DNA of 64,000 nucleotides, taken from JBJXGV01 sp046160485 (lineage in GTDB: Bacteria; Orphanbacterota; Orphanbacteria; JBJXGV01). The position numbers and the translations under genes were made by a program. How positions within the stretch are numbered: the first letter of the stretch is position 1; each line of letters opens with the position of its first letter. Under the pieces are notes generated by a model. It was given only the letters and a program-made list of their open reading frames with translations. It searched no databases and was not told the DNA's origin. The stretch spans positions 62,001 through 126,000 of the forward strand of contig JBJXGV010000065.1 in NCBI GenBank assembly GCA_046160485.1. Direction: 5' to 3'. Shown piece after piece: positions 52,500-62,100 of the stretch.

Positions 52500-53672
52500 A
52501 TGAAGACGCTGACAGTCAAGAAGGGGCACGACGAACGGCTCCTGCGCGGGCATCCGTGGATTTTTTCGAACGAGGTGGCCGAGTCGCCACGTGTCTTTCG
52601 CGCCGGCGAGATCGTGCACGTCATCGCGTCGCGCGGCGCAACGCTCGGCACGGCGTACGTCAATCCGCGCTCGCTCATTCTCGCGCGCCTCGTCGCGAAC
52701 GATCGCGTCGAGGTCGACGCCGAATTCTTTCGGGAGCGCATCGCCGCCGCACTCGCGCGGCGCGAGCGCCTCATCCCCGGCCTCTCGTCGTATCGCCTGA
52801 TCTACAGCGAGGGCGACCGCCTCTCCGGGCTCATCGTCGATCGCTTCGAGGATCAGCTCGTCGTGCAGACGCACACGCTCGGAATGGACATGCGGCTCGA
52901 GATGATTCGCGACGCACTCGTCGAGGTCGTGCGTCCGCGCGCGATCATCGAGCGCAACGAGGCCTACGCGCGCACGCTCGAAGGACTCGAGCCTCGCACC
53001 GGAGTGATCTTCGGCGAGACCGACGGCCACGCAAGCGTCGATGAAGAGGGCACGCACATCGCGATCGATCTACTCCACGGCCAGAAGACGGGGTACTACT
53101 TCGATCAGCGCGTCAACCGGACGATGCTCCGAGGACTCGTCGATGGGCGCCGCGTGCTCGACCTTTTCTGCTACGTCGGCTCTTGGTCGCTCGCGGCGCT
53201 TCGGTATGGCGCGCGCGAAACGCTCGGCATCGATAGCTCGGGGTCGGCCATCGCGCACGCGAGCGCGAACGCCGAACGCGCCGGCGCCGCCGGCAAGGCG
53301 CGCTGGGAAGAATCGGATGTCGAAAACGCGCTCGACCGCCTCGCCCTCGCCGGCGACCGCTTCGGCGTCGTCGTGATCGATCCCCCCGCGTACGTGAAGA
53401 GCCGCAAGAAACTCTTCGCGGGGATTCGGAAGTACCGAATCGTGAACCAGAAGGCGATCGCGCTCATCGAGCGCGGCGGATTTCTCGTGACGTCGTCGTG
53501 TTCGTACCACGCGAGCACGGAGGAATTCCTCGGCGCGATCGCGGAGGCGGCGCAGAAAGCGGGACGCCGCGCGGAACTCGTGCGCACCGGAACGATGCCC
53601 GCCGACCATCCGATACCGGTCGGGATGCGCGAGGCCGATTACCTCAAGTGCTTCGTGCTGGAGATTCTGTAG
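52500..53672 (+). CDS. rlmI: 23S rRNA methyltransferase RlmI-type (PUA + Rossmann)
   Basis: 390 aa, close to E. coli RlmI (396), which methylates C5 of a cytidine in 23S rRNA. The N-terminal PUA domain reads VKKGHDERLLRGHPWIFSNE, the middle has LIYSEGDRLSGLIVDRF, and the SAM domain has VLDLFCYVGSWSLAALRYG, VVVIDPPAYVKSRK and the catalytic Cys334 in LVTSSCSYHAS. The ATG at 52500 follows GAGGAAAG. The symbol is given by family; orthologous position was not verified. The 3' end overlaps the convergent ferredoxin gene by 29 bp. Confidence 0.87.
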   Translation: MKTLTVKKGHDERLLRGHPWIFSNEVAESPRVFRAGEIVHVIASRGATLGTAYVNPRSLILARLVANDRVEVDAEFFRERIAAALARRERLIPGLSSYRLIYSEGDRLSGLIVDRFEDQLVVQTHTLGMDMRLEMIRDALVEVVRPRAIIERNEAYARTLEGLEPRTGVIFGETDGHASVDEEGTHIAIDLLHGQKTGYYFDQRVNRTMLRGLVDGRRVLDLFCYVGSWSLAALRYGARETLGIDSSGSAIAHASANAERAGAAGKARWEESDVENALDRLALAGDRFGVVVIDPPAYVKSRKKLFAGIRKYRIVNQKAIALIERGGFLVTSSCSYHASTEEFLGAIAEAAQKAGRRAELVRTGTMPADHPIPVGMREADYLKCFVLEIL

Positions 53673-53967
53673 GCGGCGCGCCCGCGGGCGGCGCGTCTTC
53701 GAGCGTTCGCACGACGACATCGCCCTTCATCTTCGCGCGGCACGCTAGGCGCAGCCCGCGCCGTGCGATCGCGCCGACTTCATCCTCGAGGACCGGCGTG
53801 AGATTCTGCATCCCGCTCTCGATCTGGACGAGGCACTCGGAGCAACGCCCCTCGCCGATGCACGAGGTCCGCACGTAAACGCCGAGCGCGCGCGCCGCGG
53901 TGAGCAGATCCGTCTTGAATGGGAACGTGCCGCGCGCGCCGGACGGAAGGAAGAGGACCTCGGGCAT
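53644..53967 (-). CDS. 2Fe-2S plant-type ferredoxin
   Basis: 107 aa electron carrier. The four cluster cysteines are C36, C42 and C45 in TSCIGEGRCSEC and C76 in LRLACRAKMKGDV, the adrenodoxin/plant-type pattern CxxxxxCxxC...C. The N-terminus (VLFLPSGARGTFPF) forms the beta-grasp. The C-terminus is Pro-rich and overlaps the end of rlmI by 29 bp. Ten bases upstream is the stop of the GT4 gene on the same strand, so it may be last in that sugar operon; no obvious reductase or oxygenase partner is near. Confidence 0.9.
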   Translation of the reverse strand: MPEVLFLPSGARGTFPFKTDLLTAARALGVYVRTSCIGEGRCSECLVQIESGMQNLTPVLEDEVGAIARRGLRLACRAKMKGDVVVRTLEDAPPAGAPPTESPARST

Positions 53968-53977
53968 GTGCGCGAGC

Positions 53978-55129
53978 CTAGCGAATGGAATCGCGCGGCG
54001 CAACGCGGGGGGCCGCGCCGGCGCGCGCCTCCTGGCCGCCTCCCCCGCGCGACGCGACAGCGCCGGGCGCACATTCAGCGTAGACAGCCATCGTCTTCTC
54101 GAGCATCGCGGACTCGGAGAAGACCTCTTCGACGCGCTTGCGGCCGTTCGCGACGAGGCGCGCGCGGAGGTTCGCGTCGCCGCGCACGCGCGCGGCCGCG
54201 CTTGCGAACTCCGCGGGGTCGCGCGTTCGCAGGAGGAGCCCCGTCTCGCCGTCGGTGACGACCTCGGGAATGCCTCCGACGGCGGGCGCGACGATGGGGA
54301 CACCCGCCGCCATCGCCTCGAGCAGAACGAGCGGCAGCCCCTCGGCCCGCGACGTCATGACGAGCACGCCGATCTGCGCGAGCGCGGCGAGCGACTCGGC
54401 ATGACTCGTTGCGCCGAGCAGCGTGACGCGCCCGCCGAACGCGTTTGACGCGGCGCGGCTCGCAACATCCCGCTCGAGAGATCCGCCGCCGACAATAACG
54501 CCTGACATCGCGGGCAGCCGCTCCAGCACGTCGACGAAGAGATTCGGGTCCTTCACGTCTTCGAGCCGCCCGACGAAACCGATGTCCCAACGGTGAGGAC
54601 CACGCGCCGCCGGAACGCTCTCGGCGCGGATGCCATTGTGAATGACGCGCGCGCGTCCGCCGCCGAGCGGCATTCGCCATCGCCGTGCGCGTGCACGATC
54701 GTGCTCGGAGACGAAGATCACGGCGCGCGTGCGTTTCATCGTCCACCACTGCGCCGCGGCGCCGAGCCACTGCGACCAACCGCTGCGGTGCGCGAAGTGG
54801 AGCCCATGAACGGTGTAGATGATGGGGACTCGGCATCCGGCCGCGGCGACGACCCACGCGGCGCGTCCGCCGTGAGCGTGCACGCAATCCGGTGCGAAGC
54901 GCTCGATCTCGTCGCGCACCGCGCGCAACGCGGCGGGCCGCATCGCTCCGCGCCAAAAGTTCGCGCTCCGCGTCTTAACGCCCGCCTCCGCGCCGAGCGA
55001 GGCAGCGACCGACTTCGCTTCGGTAAGGAATCCGAAGTCCACGCGGTCCGCCAAACCGCGGAAGAGTTGGAGCACGTGCGTCGTGCCGCCCCCCGCGGCG
55101 CCGTCCGCGAGGACACACATCACTCTCAC
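53978..55129 (-). CDS. GT4 family glycosyltransferase
   Basis: 383 aa, GT-B fold. N-terminal donor-side loop VLADGAAGGGTTHVLQLFRG; C-terminal domain with WDIGFVGRLEDVKDPNLFVD, VGGGSLERDVA, and the GT4 E-x7-E motif TSRAEGLPLVLLEAMAAGVP, plus GIPEVVTDGETGLL. It transfers a sugar from a nucleotide donor to an envelope acceptor. GTG at 55129 or ATG at 55120 can start it. A Gly/Ala/Arg-rich tail of ~30 residues extends beyond the fold. Same strand as the epimerase (41 bp upstream) and GT2 gene, forming a probable operon. Confidence 0.88.
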   Translation of the reverse strand: MRVMCVLADGAAGGGTTHVLQLFRGLADRVDFGFLTEAKSVAASLGAEAGVKTRSANFWRGAMRPAALRAVRDEIERFAPDCVHAHGGRAAWVVAAAGCRVPIIYTVHGLHFAHRSGWSQWLGAAAQWWTMKRTRAVIFVSEHDRARARRWRMPLGGGRARVIHNGIRAESVPAARGPHRWDIGFVGRLEDVKDPNLFVDVLERLPAMSGVIVGGGSLERDVASRAASNAFGGRVTLLGATSHAESLAALAQIGVLVMTSRAEGLPLVLLEAMAAGVPIVAPAVGGIPEVVTDGETGLLLRTRDPAEFASAAARVRGDANLRARLVANGRKRVEEVFSESAMLEKTMAVYAECAPGAVASRGGGGQEARAGAAPRVAPRDSIR

Positions 55130-55170
55130 GAGACTCTCACGAAGATCTCAACACGCGCGCGCTCGGGACT

Positions 55171-56115
55171 TCACGGCGATCCGGCTGCGCCCACGAATGC
55201 GCGAAGCCCGTCTTCCAGGCTCCACCGCGGCGCCCAGCCGAGCAGTTCACGAGCGCGCGTGATCTCCGCGCACGACCGCACGATGTCTCCCTCGCGGCGC
55301 GGCTCGAATCGCAGATCGGGCGGCCACGCGGGGAAGAGCGCGGCGAGTTCATCGATCAATTCAAGAAGGGAGATCTCCTGCCGCCGCCCGACGTTGAGCG
55401 CTGCGAAGCGCTGTGCCGGCGTCGAAGGGGCGAGCGCGCGCACAAACGCGGCGGCGGCGTCTCGCACGTAGATGAAGTCGCGCGTCTGCTTGCCATCGCC
55501 GAACACGGTGATCGGTTTCCCGTCGCGCATGCGATCGGCGAAGAGCGAGATCACGCCGGCGTACGGGGACGACGGCGATTGCCGCGGCCCGAACACGTTG
55601 AAGAGCCGCAGCGCGATCGCGGAGAAGCCATTGTGCGCCGAGAACATTTCGAGGTAGCGCTCGCCCGTCAGCTTCTGAAGACCGTACGGCGTCGCGGGCC
55701 TCGCGATGCAGGTCTCGCGCACGGGGATCTCGGATTGATCGCCGTACACCGCGGCGGAGCTTGCGAACACGAGGCGCGGAATCGAGACCTCACGCGCAAG
55801 CGCGATCGTCGCGAGGGTCGCCGAGAGATTGCTGTGATGCGCGGCGAGCGGCTGTTCCCACGACGCGACGACCGACGGAATCGCCGCCAAGAGCGCAACG
55901 CCGTCGTACGCGCCATGCCCCAGCGCGCGCACATCGGCGGCGTTCACAGCGAGGATGTCGCGCTCGAGAATCGCGAGGTCCGAGTGGGCCGGAAGATTCG
56001 CCCGGCTCCCCGTCGCGAAGTTGTCGATCACGCCGACGTGCGCGCCCTCTTCGAGCAACGCTTCGACGAGGTGCGATCCGATGAACCCCGCGCCTCCGAC
56101 GACGAGGATCTTCAC
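55171..56115 (-). CDS. NAD-dependent sugar-nucleotide epimerase/dehydratase (GalE-like)
   Basis: 314 aa extended SDR. NAD loop GGAGFIGSHLVEALLEEG, VIDNFATGSRANL, VFASSAAVYGD (active-site Ser), and YGLQK of the YxxxK catalytic pair in TPYGLQKLTGERYL. LFNVFGPRQSPSSPYAG and TRDFIYVRDAA are characteristic of UDP-glucose/GlcNAc 4-epimerases and related enzymes. Substrate is not decided by these motifs. Middle gene of the GT2-epimerase-GT4 unit, supplying a nucleotide sugar for the transferases. Confidence 0.9.
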   Translation of the reverse strand: MKILVVGGAGFIGSHLVEALLEEGAHVGVIDNFATGSRANLPAHSDLAILERDILAVNAADVRALGHGAYDGVALLAAIPSVVASWEQPLAAHHSNLSATLATIALAREVSIPRLVFASSAAVYGDQSEIPVRETCIARPATPYGLQKLTGERYLEMFSAHNGFSAIALRLFNVFGPRQSPSSPYAGVISLFADRMRDGKPITVFGDGKQTRDFIYVRDAAAAFVRALAPSTPAQRFAALNVGRRQEISLLELIDELAALFPAWPPDLRFEPRREGDIVRSCAEITRARELLGWAPRWSLEDGLRAFVGAAGSP

Positions 56116-56166
56116 GGGGCTTCCCGCAATCGGGCCGCCGACGCCGGCTCGCGCACCGCGGCGGCG

Positions 56167-57102
56167 CTATTCACACCTCTCCAAGAACGCGGGCGAACCA
56201 CCGAGCCAGCGCGCGAAAAGCGGGTTGTCCCAGAGGACGGAAAGATCGCGCAGCGGCGCGCGGAAAGCCGACGCGATCCCGCGCGCGAGATCGCCGTCAC
56301 GCGCGAGGGCGACGCCGAGTTTCGCGTGTGTCGAGGCGATCGCGCGCCGGTTGCGGCGGCGCGACTCGCGGCCAAGTTTGAGGTGCGCGGCGGCGTATTC
56401 GAGAAGCGATAGCTCTTCGCGAGCGATGAGCGCACGGTAACGCCCTGCGCGCGTCATGCTGCCCGGGACGATCCGCATCTTGCAGAGAAACGAGTCGAGC
56501 ATCGCGATCCTGTGGCGTCGCGCGAGCGCCAGGAGAAGCCCGCGGTCTTGCGCGTAGACGAGATACTCCGGGTAGCCGCCGACTTCCTCGGCGCACGCCC
56601 TGCGAAACATCGCCGACGAGTGCACGAGCGGGTTCGTCCATCCGAGCGAATCATGCAGGGCTTCCGGGTCGACGGGTGGTTTGTAGCGGGCAATGACGCG
56701 TCCGCGAACATCGATGTGTTCGGACCACGAACCTACGAGAGCGAAATCGGAGTGTCTATCCAAAAACTCGCGCTGGGCAGCGAGGCGCTCCGGGTGCGCG
56801 ATGTCGTCAGCGTCGAGCACGGCGATGTATTCGCCGCGCGCCTTCGCGCACGCGTGCCGGAGTGCCGGCGTGCGGCCCGTGTTTCGCGCGAGCGTCACGA
56901 CGCGCACGCGCGGATCCGCGTAGTGCGCCAAGATCGCCGCGGAGGCGTCCGTCGATCCGTCGTCGACCGCGACGAGTTCCCACGACGGCTCGCTCTGCGC
57001 GAGCACGCTCTCGACGCTCGCCGCGACGTAGGCATCCGCGTTGTGAACGGTCATCACGACGGAGATGCGCGGCGCGGAGTGCGGATTGGCGGAAGCTGTC
57101 AT
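56167..57102 (-). CDS. GT2 family glycosyltransferase
   Basis: 311 aa. GT-A domain with RISVVMTVHNADAYVAASV, WELVAVDDGSTDASAAIL, YIAVLDADDIAHPERL (DxD) and the acceptor region VGSWSEHID; His/Cys-rich loops follow (VHSSAMFRRACAEEVGGYP). No membrane helices, so a soluble or peripheral transferase for an envelope glycan. The ATG at 57102 is preferred because the first ten residues of the longer frame look non-coding. First gene of the sugar operon, with its own promoter (57145-57150). Confidence 0.88.
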   Translation of the reverse strand: MTASANPHSAPRISVVMTVHNADAYVAASVESVLAQSEPSWELVAVDDGSTDASAAILAHYADPRVRVVTLARNTGRTPALRHACAKARGEYIAVLDADDIAHPERLAAQREFLDRHSDFALVGSWSEHIDVRGRVIARYKPPVDPEALHDSLGWTNPLVHSSAMFRRACAEEVGGYPEYLVYAQDRGLLLALARRHRIAMLDSFLCKMRIVPGSMTRAGRYRALIAREELSLLEYAAAHLKLGRESRRRNRRAIASTHAKLGVALARDGDLARGIASAFRAPLRDLSVLWDNPLFARWLGGSPAFLERCE

Positions 57103-57144
57103 CGTCGTCTCGGGTTCGCGTCGATCGCATCGGATCGCCGCCCG

Positions 57145-57150
57145 AGTGTA
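57145..57150 (-). promoter_or_regulatory. -10 box of the GT2-epimerase-GT4 operon
   Basis: Minus strand TACACT with a weak -35 (TGTAAA) 17 bp upstream; predicted leader ~36 nt. It lies just beside the divergent promoter of the M16-like gene, so the two may compete. Confidence 0.4.
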
Positions 57151-57167
57151 AGCGAACACGACGCGGC

Positions 57168-57196
57168 TTTACACATCACCGGGCGTCACCTAAACT
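57168..57196 (+). promoter_or_regulatory. Sigma-70 promoter of the M16-like gene
   Basis: TTTACA (57168-57173), 17-bp spacer, TAAACT (57191-57196). The predicted start near 57203 leaves a leader of about 19 nt to the ATG at 57222, or only ~4 nt to an alternative GTG at 57207. Confidence 0.5.
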
Positions 57197-57221
57197 TCTC
57201 GGCCTTGTGAAAAGTGCTGCG

Positions 57222-59141
57222 ATGACACACCACGACGCTTCGTGCGCGGAGCCCGACACGCGCGAAGTTCGGTCCCGCACGGCGCGGAACGCGAAGAGCG
57301 GCTGCACCGCGCGGGCCGACGCGGCCGCGCGCGTTACGGGATTCGCCGCGCTCGTCTTGCTCGCGCTGATTGCGCCGCCACCCGCACACGCCGACGACGA
57401 CGAGCGGGTTCGAAAACTCCAGCCGTTCGAACGCCGCGAGGAGACACTCCCGAACGGCGCGCGGCTCGTCATCGTTCAAGGCGCGCCGGGAAGCCGCGGA
57501 GCGATCGTCGCCGCGTTCGACGCGGGCGAGTCGTACGTCAACGCGCGCCAGAAGGGAATCGCGACGCTCGCGGCGCGGCTTCTCGGGGCGGGTTCGAGCG
57601 CGCGCAGCGGCGCCGCGCTCGAGAGCGCCCTCGCGCAGCTTTCCGCCGTGATCGATACGCGCGCCACGCCCGACATCATCGAAGTCGCGATGATGGCGCC
57701 ACCCGACAGCCTCGCCGCCGCAGCGGATCTGCTCGCGGAAATTCTCGGAGATCCTGCGTACCCGGAGTCGCTTTTCGTACTCGCGAAAGAAGAGATGCTG
57801 CGAGACGCGCGCGCGCGGCGAACGCTCGGCGAACGCGTGCGCGATCGTCTCGCGCGGGTTCTCTACGACCGTCATCCGTATTCCGAGGCGCCGACGCCAG
57901 CGTCCGTCGAGTCGATCACGCACGCCGACCTGCGCGCGTTCCACGGGCGCTTGATCGGCGGCGAAACCGCGACGATCGTCATCGCCGGCGACATCGCCGA
58001 CGACGAAGCGCTCGTACAGAGCGCACGCCGCGCGTTTTTGCGGCTCGGCCCTGCCTCGATCATCGCGTCGCATCGCCCCGCTCCGCCGCCGCAAACACGC
58101 CGCCGCGTCTTCCTGATTCACGAACCGGGCGCGCGCAACGCCGCGTTCGCGACGGGCAACCTCGGCATTCGCATCAGCGATCCCGACCTCTTAAGCGCGC
58201 TCGTCGTCGAGAGGATCCTCGGAACGCCCGGCAGCGGGCGCATTCCGGCGGCGATCCGCCGCGGCGGCATCGAAGTCGGGGACGAAAGCGTCGCGTTCGA
58301 ATGGCGGCGCGATCCCGGAGTCTTCATCGTGTCCGCCAGCTTCGACGCGGCGTGGGCGGATTCCGGCGCGGCGATCATCCTGCACGAACTCGACGTGATT
58401 CGGCACGACCCGATCGCACCGGAGGAGGCCGAGAACGCGATCGTCGCCCACATCGATTCGCACGGCGAGTATGTCCTCGGCGCACTCGGGCTCGCCCGCG
58501 AAACAATGACTCTGGTTCAGAACAATCTTCCCGCGCGATGGACGGCGCAGTTCGGCGACAAGCTCCAGCAGGTTTCGACGCTCGACGTGTCGCGCGCCGC
58601 GCGCCGGATGATCCGTCCCTACTCGGCGCCGCTCGTCTTCGCGGGGGACGGCGCGCAGCTCGCGCCGGCGATCGCGCGCTTCGGCACCGTCATCTGGCTC
58701 GACGAAAACGGGCTACCGCTCCCGCCTGACCGGCGACCAAGCCTCACGACCGAGGTGCCGCCCGCCGCCGAACCGGTCGCCTCGGAGAAGCCAAACGACG
58801 CGGTCGCGCCCGCGGATTCATCCGAATCCGTCGCGGACACAACCGCGTCGACCACGATCAACGTGGAGCTCTTGGGTGAGACCTACGACGAGCCCGTCAG
58901 TTCGCAGGCGGAGGGCGCTCCTCCGACGGAGCATCACGAGGCTGTGCCTCCTGAGGACTCTGCAGCCACTCACGCGTCGGAAGCGCCGCCTGATTCGGCT
59001 TCGGCCGAACCACCGCAAGCGTTTCCCGATTCCCTCCGTGAGTCCGATGAGCTCGCATCCCCTCCCGATTCCTCCGCACACTCATGGGCTGATTCCCTCC
59101 ACGGTGAGGAGCCAAAGGACGAGAGCGATCGCACGCCTTAA
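57222..59141 (+). CDS. Exported M16-family peptidase-like protein without the zinc motif
   Basis: 639 aa. A basic start and hydrophobic segment (FAALVLLALIAPPPAHA) mark export. The M16 fold is visible from ~65: RREETLPNGARLVIVQ, ESYVNARQKGIATLAARLLG, DRLARVLYDRHPYSEAP, TATIVIAGDIADDEA, and the second-domain pattern LLSALVVERILGTPGSGRIP with YVLGALGLARETM. Active M16 enzymes have HxxEH where this one has TLAAR (~115-119), so it is probably a non-catalytic partner, as in many bacterial M16 pairs. The last ~150 residues are an acidic, Ser/Pro/Ala-rich tail (PPDSASAEPPQAFPDS). No active M16 partner is adjacent. Confidence 0.82.
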   Translation: MTHHDASCAEPDTREVRSRTARNAKSGCTARADAAARVTGFAALVLLALIAPPPAHADDDERVRKLQPFERREETLPNGARLVIVQGAPGSRGAIVAAFDAGESYVNARQKGIATLAARLLGAGSSARSGAALESALAQLSAVIDTRATPDIIEVAMMAPPDSLAAAADLLAEILGDPAYPESLFVLAKEEMLRDARARRTLGERVRDRLARVLYDRHPYSEAPTPASVESITHADLRAFHGRLIGGETATIVIAGDIADDEALVQSARRAFLRLGPASIIASHRPAPPPQTRRRVFLIHEPGARNAAFATGNLGIRISDPDLLSALVVERILGTPGSGRIPAAIRRGGIEVGDESVAFEWRRDPGVFIVSASFDAAWADSGAAIILHELDVIRHDPIAPEEAENAIVAHIDSHGEYVLGALGLARETMTLVQNNLPARWTAQFGDKLQQVSTLDVSRAARRMIRPYSAPLVFAGDGAQLAPAIARFGTVIWLDENGLPLPPDRRPSLTTEVPPAAEPVASEKPNDAVAPADSSESVADTTASTTINVELLGETYDEPVSSQAEGAPPTEHHEAVPPEDSAATHASEAPPDSASAEPPQAFPDSLRESDELASPPDSSAHSWADSLHGEEPKDESDRTP

Positions 59142-59156
59142 CGGTCGCCTCTGCCC

Positions 59157-62100
59157 TCATCGAATTCGTATCGCTTTCTGATTTTCGACGTACCCGTCCG
59201 CTTCGAGCCGAACGAAATAGATTCCTGCCCGCGGTCGCCCGCGATCGTCCTCTCCAGTCCAGATCACCTCGTGCGTTCCTCCCTCCATCATCGCGTCCGC
59301 GACGACGCCGATGAGCCGGCCAGCGCTGTCGTAGAGCGAAACCCTCACCGCGCCGCGTACGCCGGACGGAACAGCGAAGCGTATGCGCACGTCACCGAGC
59401 GCCGGATTGGGTGACGGCGGGAACAACTTGTAGGCCGCGATCGCGCCGTCGGAGTTCGGCGGATCGTCGGGCGGATCGTTTTCGTCGTCGTCCGTGCTGT
59501 CGGGCGGATCGATGCCGAGCGTCGAATCGATGGGCGCGCCGGTCGAGTCGTCGGGGGCGCCCGTGGAATCGTCGGGTGCACCGGTCGAATCGTTAGGCGC
59601 TCCCGTGGAATCGTCTGGCGCGCCGGTCGAATCGTCGGGTGCGCCGGTGGAATCATCGGGCGCGCCGGTGGAATCGTCCGGGGCGCCGGTCGAATCATCA
59701 GGTGCGCCAGTGGAATCATCGGGTGCACCGGTGGAGTCGTCAGGTGCGCCGGTGGAATCGTCCGGCGCGCCAGTCGAGTCGTCGGGTGCGCCCGTGGAAT
59801 CATCTGGTGCGCCGGTCGAGTCGTCCGGTGCGCCCGTGGAATCATCTGGTGCGCCGGTCGAGTCATCAGGTGCGCCCGTGGAATCATCCGGTGCTCCAGT
59901 CGAGTCATCGGGCGCGCCGGTGGAATCGTCGGGTGCGCCAGTCGAGTCATCGGGCGCGCCGGTGGAATCATCCGGTGCTCCAGTCGAATCGTCCGGTGCT
60001 CCAGTCGAATCGTCCGGCGCTCCGGTGGAATCATCCGGCGCGCTCGCAATCTCCCACGTCACGCCGCTCACCGCGGAGGTGCCGTAGAACGCGTTGACGA
60101 TCGACGCCGCGACCTCGAGGCTCTCGGGATCGCTCCCGGCCGGAATCGCGAACGCGATCTGCGCGACGTTCGTTTCGAACGACGGCGCTGCCTCCGTCGC
60201 GTCGACCCACAGCATGTTCATGACTTCGCCGGCATTCGCGCCGAGCGGATACGCGACCAGGTCGCTCTCGCCGACCGCGGGGCCCGATGCGAGCAGCACG
60301 CCGTCGCCGCCGAGCGAGAACGCGATCGCCGCGAGCCCTCCCGCGCCTTCGAGCGTGAGTGTCGCGGTGACGATGTCGTAGCCGGGCGGTGCGATGCCGA
60401 GCGCATCGGCCGCTCGCGTGCCGGCGATGCGAAGCGTCGACGGCGCGAACAGGCCCTCCGCGCCGGGGGCCGCCTTCGCCGCCACGCCGCCCGCGTCCGC
60501 GCACGCCGCGCCGAATTCTGCGCCGATCACGTCGAGGTCCGCCCCGGCGATCGAACCGTCCGCGTCGAGATCGGAGCACCCGACGATGCCGTCGTGATAG
60601 TCGGGCAAGAAGAGCGCGATGTCGTCGAGATCGACGACGCCGTCCGCGTCGACGTCGGGACTTCGTAGCGTCGCCGCCCCAGCGATCTGGGTCGTGACGC
60701 CGGCGCCCGCGAGCGTGAAGGCGATCTCGCCGCAGCCGCCCAGCGCGGCCGATTCGAACGCGAACGCGCCGGCTTCGCCGGTGATCGGCTGCGCGAGAAG
60801 CGTTTCCGGCGCGCACGCGCCGCCGCCGTCGAGAAGCAGAACGAACTCGCCCGCCGACGCGGTCGTGTCGGGCACGCCGCCGCGCGCGACGCGCGTCTCG
60901 ACGCGCAGAGTGTCGAGTCGCGCCGCCGGTGACACGACGAGCAACCCGCTCGGCGGAACGATCGTGATCTGGCGGTCGGGCGAACCGGGGGGCGGCCCGA
61001 TCACGATCACGGACGCCGCGTCGCTCGCATCGCCCGCGGTCGCGATCGCCGCGCCGCTGCCCGCGCTCCACCCGCGCACGCGCCCCGCGCCCACGAGCAC
61101 GCACGCGCCCTCCGCGCTCCACGCGACGGAATCGCTCAGCACGTTTCCGCGCGCATCGAAAACCTGCGCCGTGAAGACCGCTTCCGCATCGATGTCGATC
61201 GTCGCGGAATCGGGAGAGATGACGACGCGATCCGGCGCGCCGGGAACGACGGTGATCGACGCGGAGTCGGCGAGCGCGCCGCTCGATGCAACCGCCCATC
61301 CGCTTCCGAGCGCTGACGGCGTGAAATTTCCCGACGCGTCGATGCTTCCGATCGCGCCGCGCAGCGTCCATGTGATCGCGTCGTTGCGCGCGTTGCCGTC
61401 GGCGTCGACGACGAAGGCCGTGAAGCGGCCGCTCGAGTCGGCGGGAATGATCGCCGCTTCGGGAGACACCGTGATGGCAGACGGTGCTCCCACGACAACC
61501 GTGACACCCGCCGAGTCGAGAAGCCCTCCGGCCGAGTAACGAATCGCGCCGCGTCCCGACGAACGCGCGGTGAAGAGACCTCCCGTCGTGATCGTTCCGA
61601 TTCCGCCCGTCACGCTCCACGCGCCGCTGACGACAATCGGATTTCCGAGCGCGTCGAGCACCTGCACGCTGAACGCGATCGTCGAGTCCGCGGAGATCGT
61701 CGCCGAGTCGGGCGACACGATGATGCTCGCAACCGCGCCCGCGACGACGGTGACCTCGGCGCTGTCCGCGAAACCGCCGGCGCTTGCGATCACCGCGCCC
61801 GCGCCGAGCGCCGACGCGGTGAAGAGGCCGCCGCTCGTCACGCCGCCGATTCCGTCCGTAACGCTGTACGACGGCGAGATGGCGACCGCGTTGCCGTACG
61901 CGTCGCGGCCGCTCGCCGAGAATTGACGCGTCGCGCCGGCGCCCACCGTCGCGCTCGCGGGCGAAACAACGACGCTCGCAAGCGGACCGGGTGTAACCGC
62001 GATCATGAGGCTCTCGCTGTTACCAGCGATACCGTCGGCGTTGCCCGCGGGGACCGCGATTGCGCTCCCGCCGCCCCACGGAACGACCGCGACGGCGATC

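Noticed and set aside
59521..60045. CRISPR-like array
   Set aside because: The 21-bp units are contiguous without spacers, stay in frame and encode a protein linker.
59494..60087. A plus-strand repetitive ORF (ESSGAPV repeats) opposite the linker
   Set aside because: It is the reverse complement of the tandem repeat; no ribosome-binding site and no non-repetitive domain.
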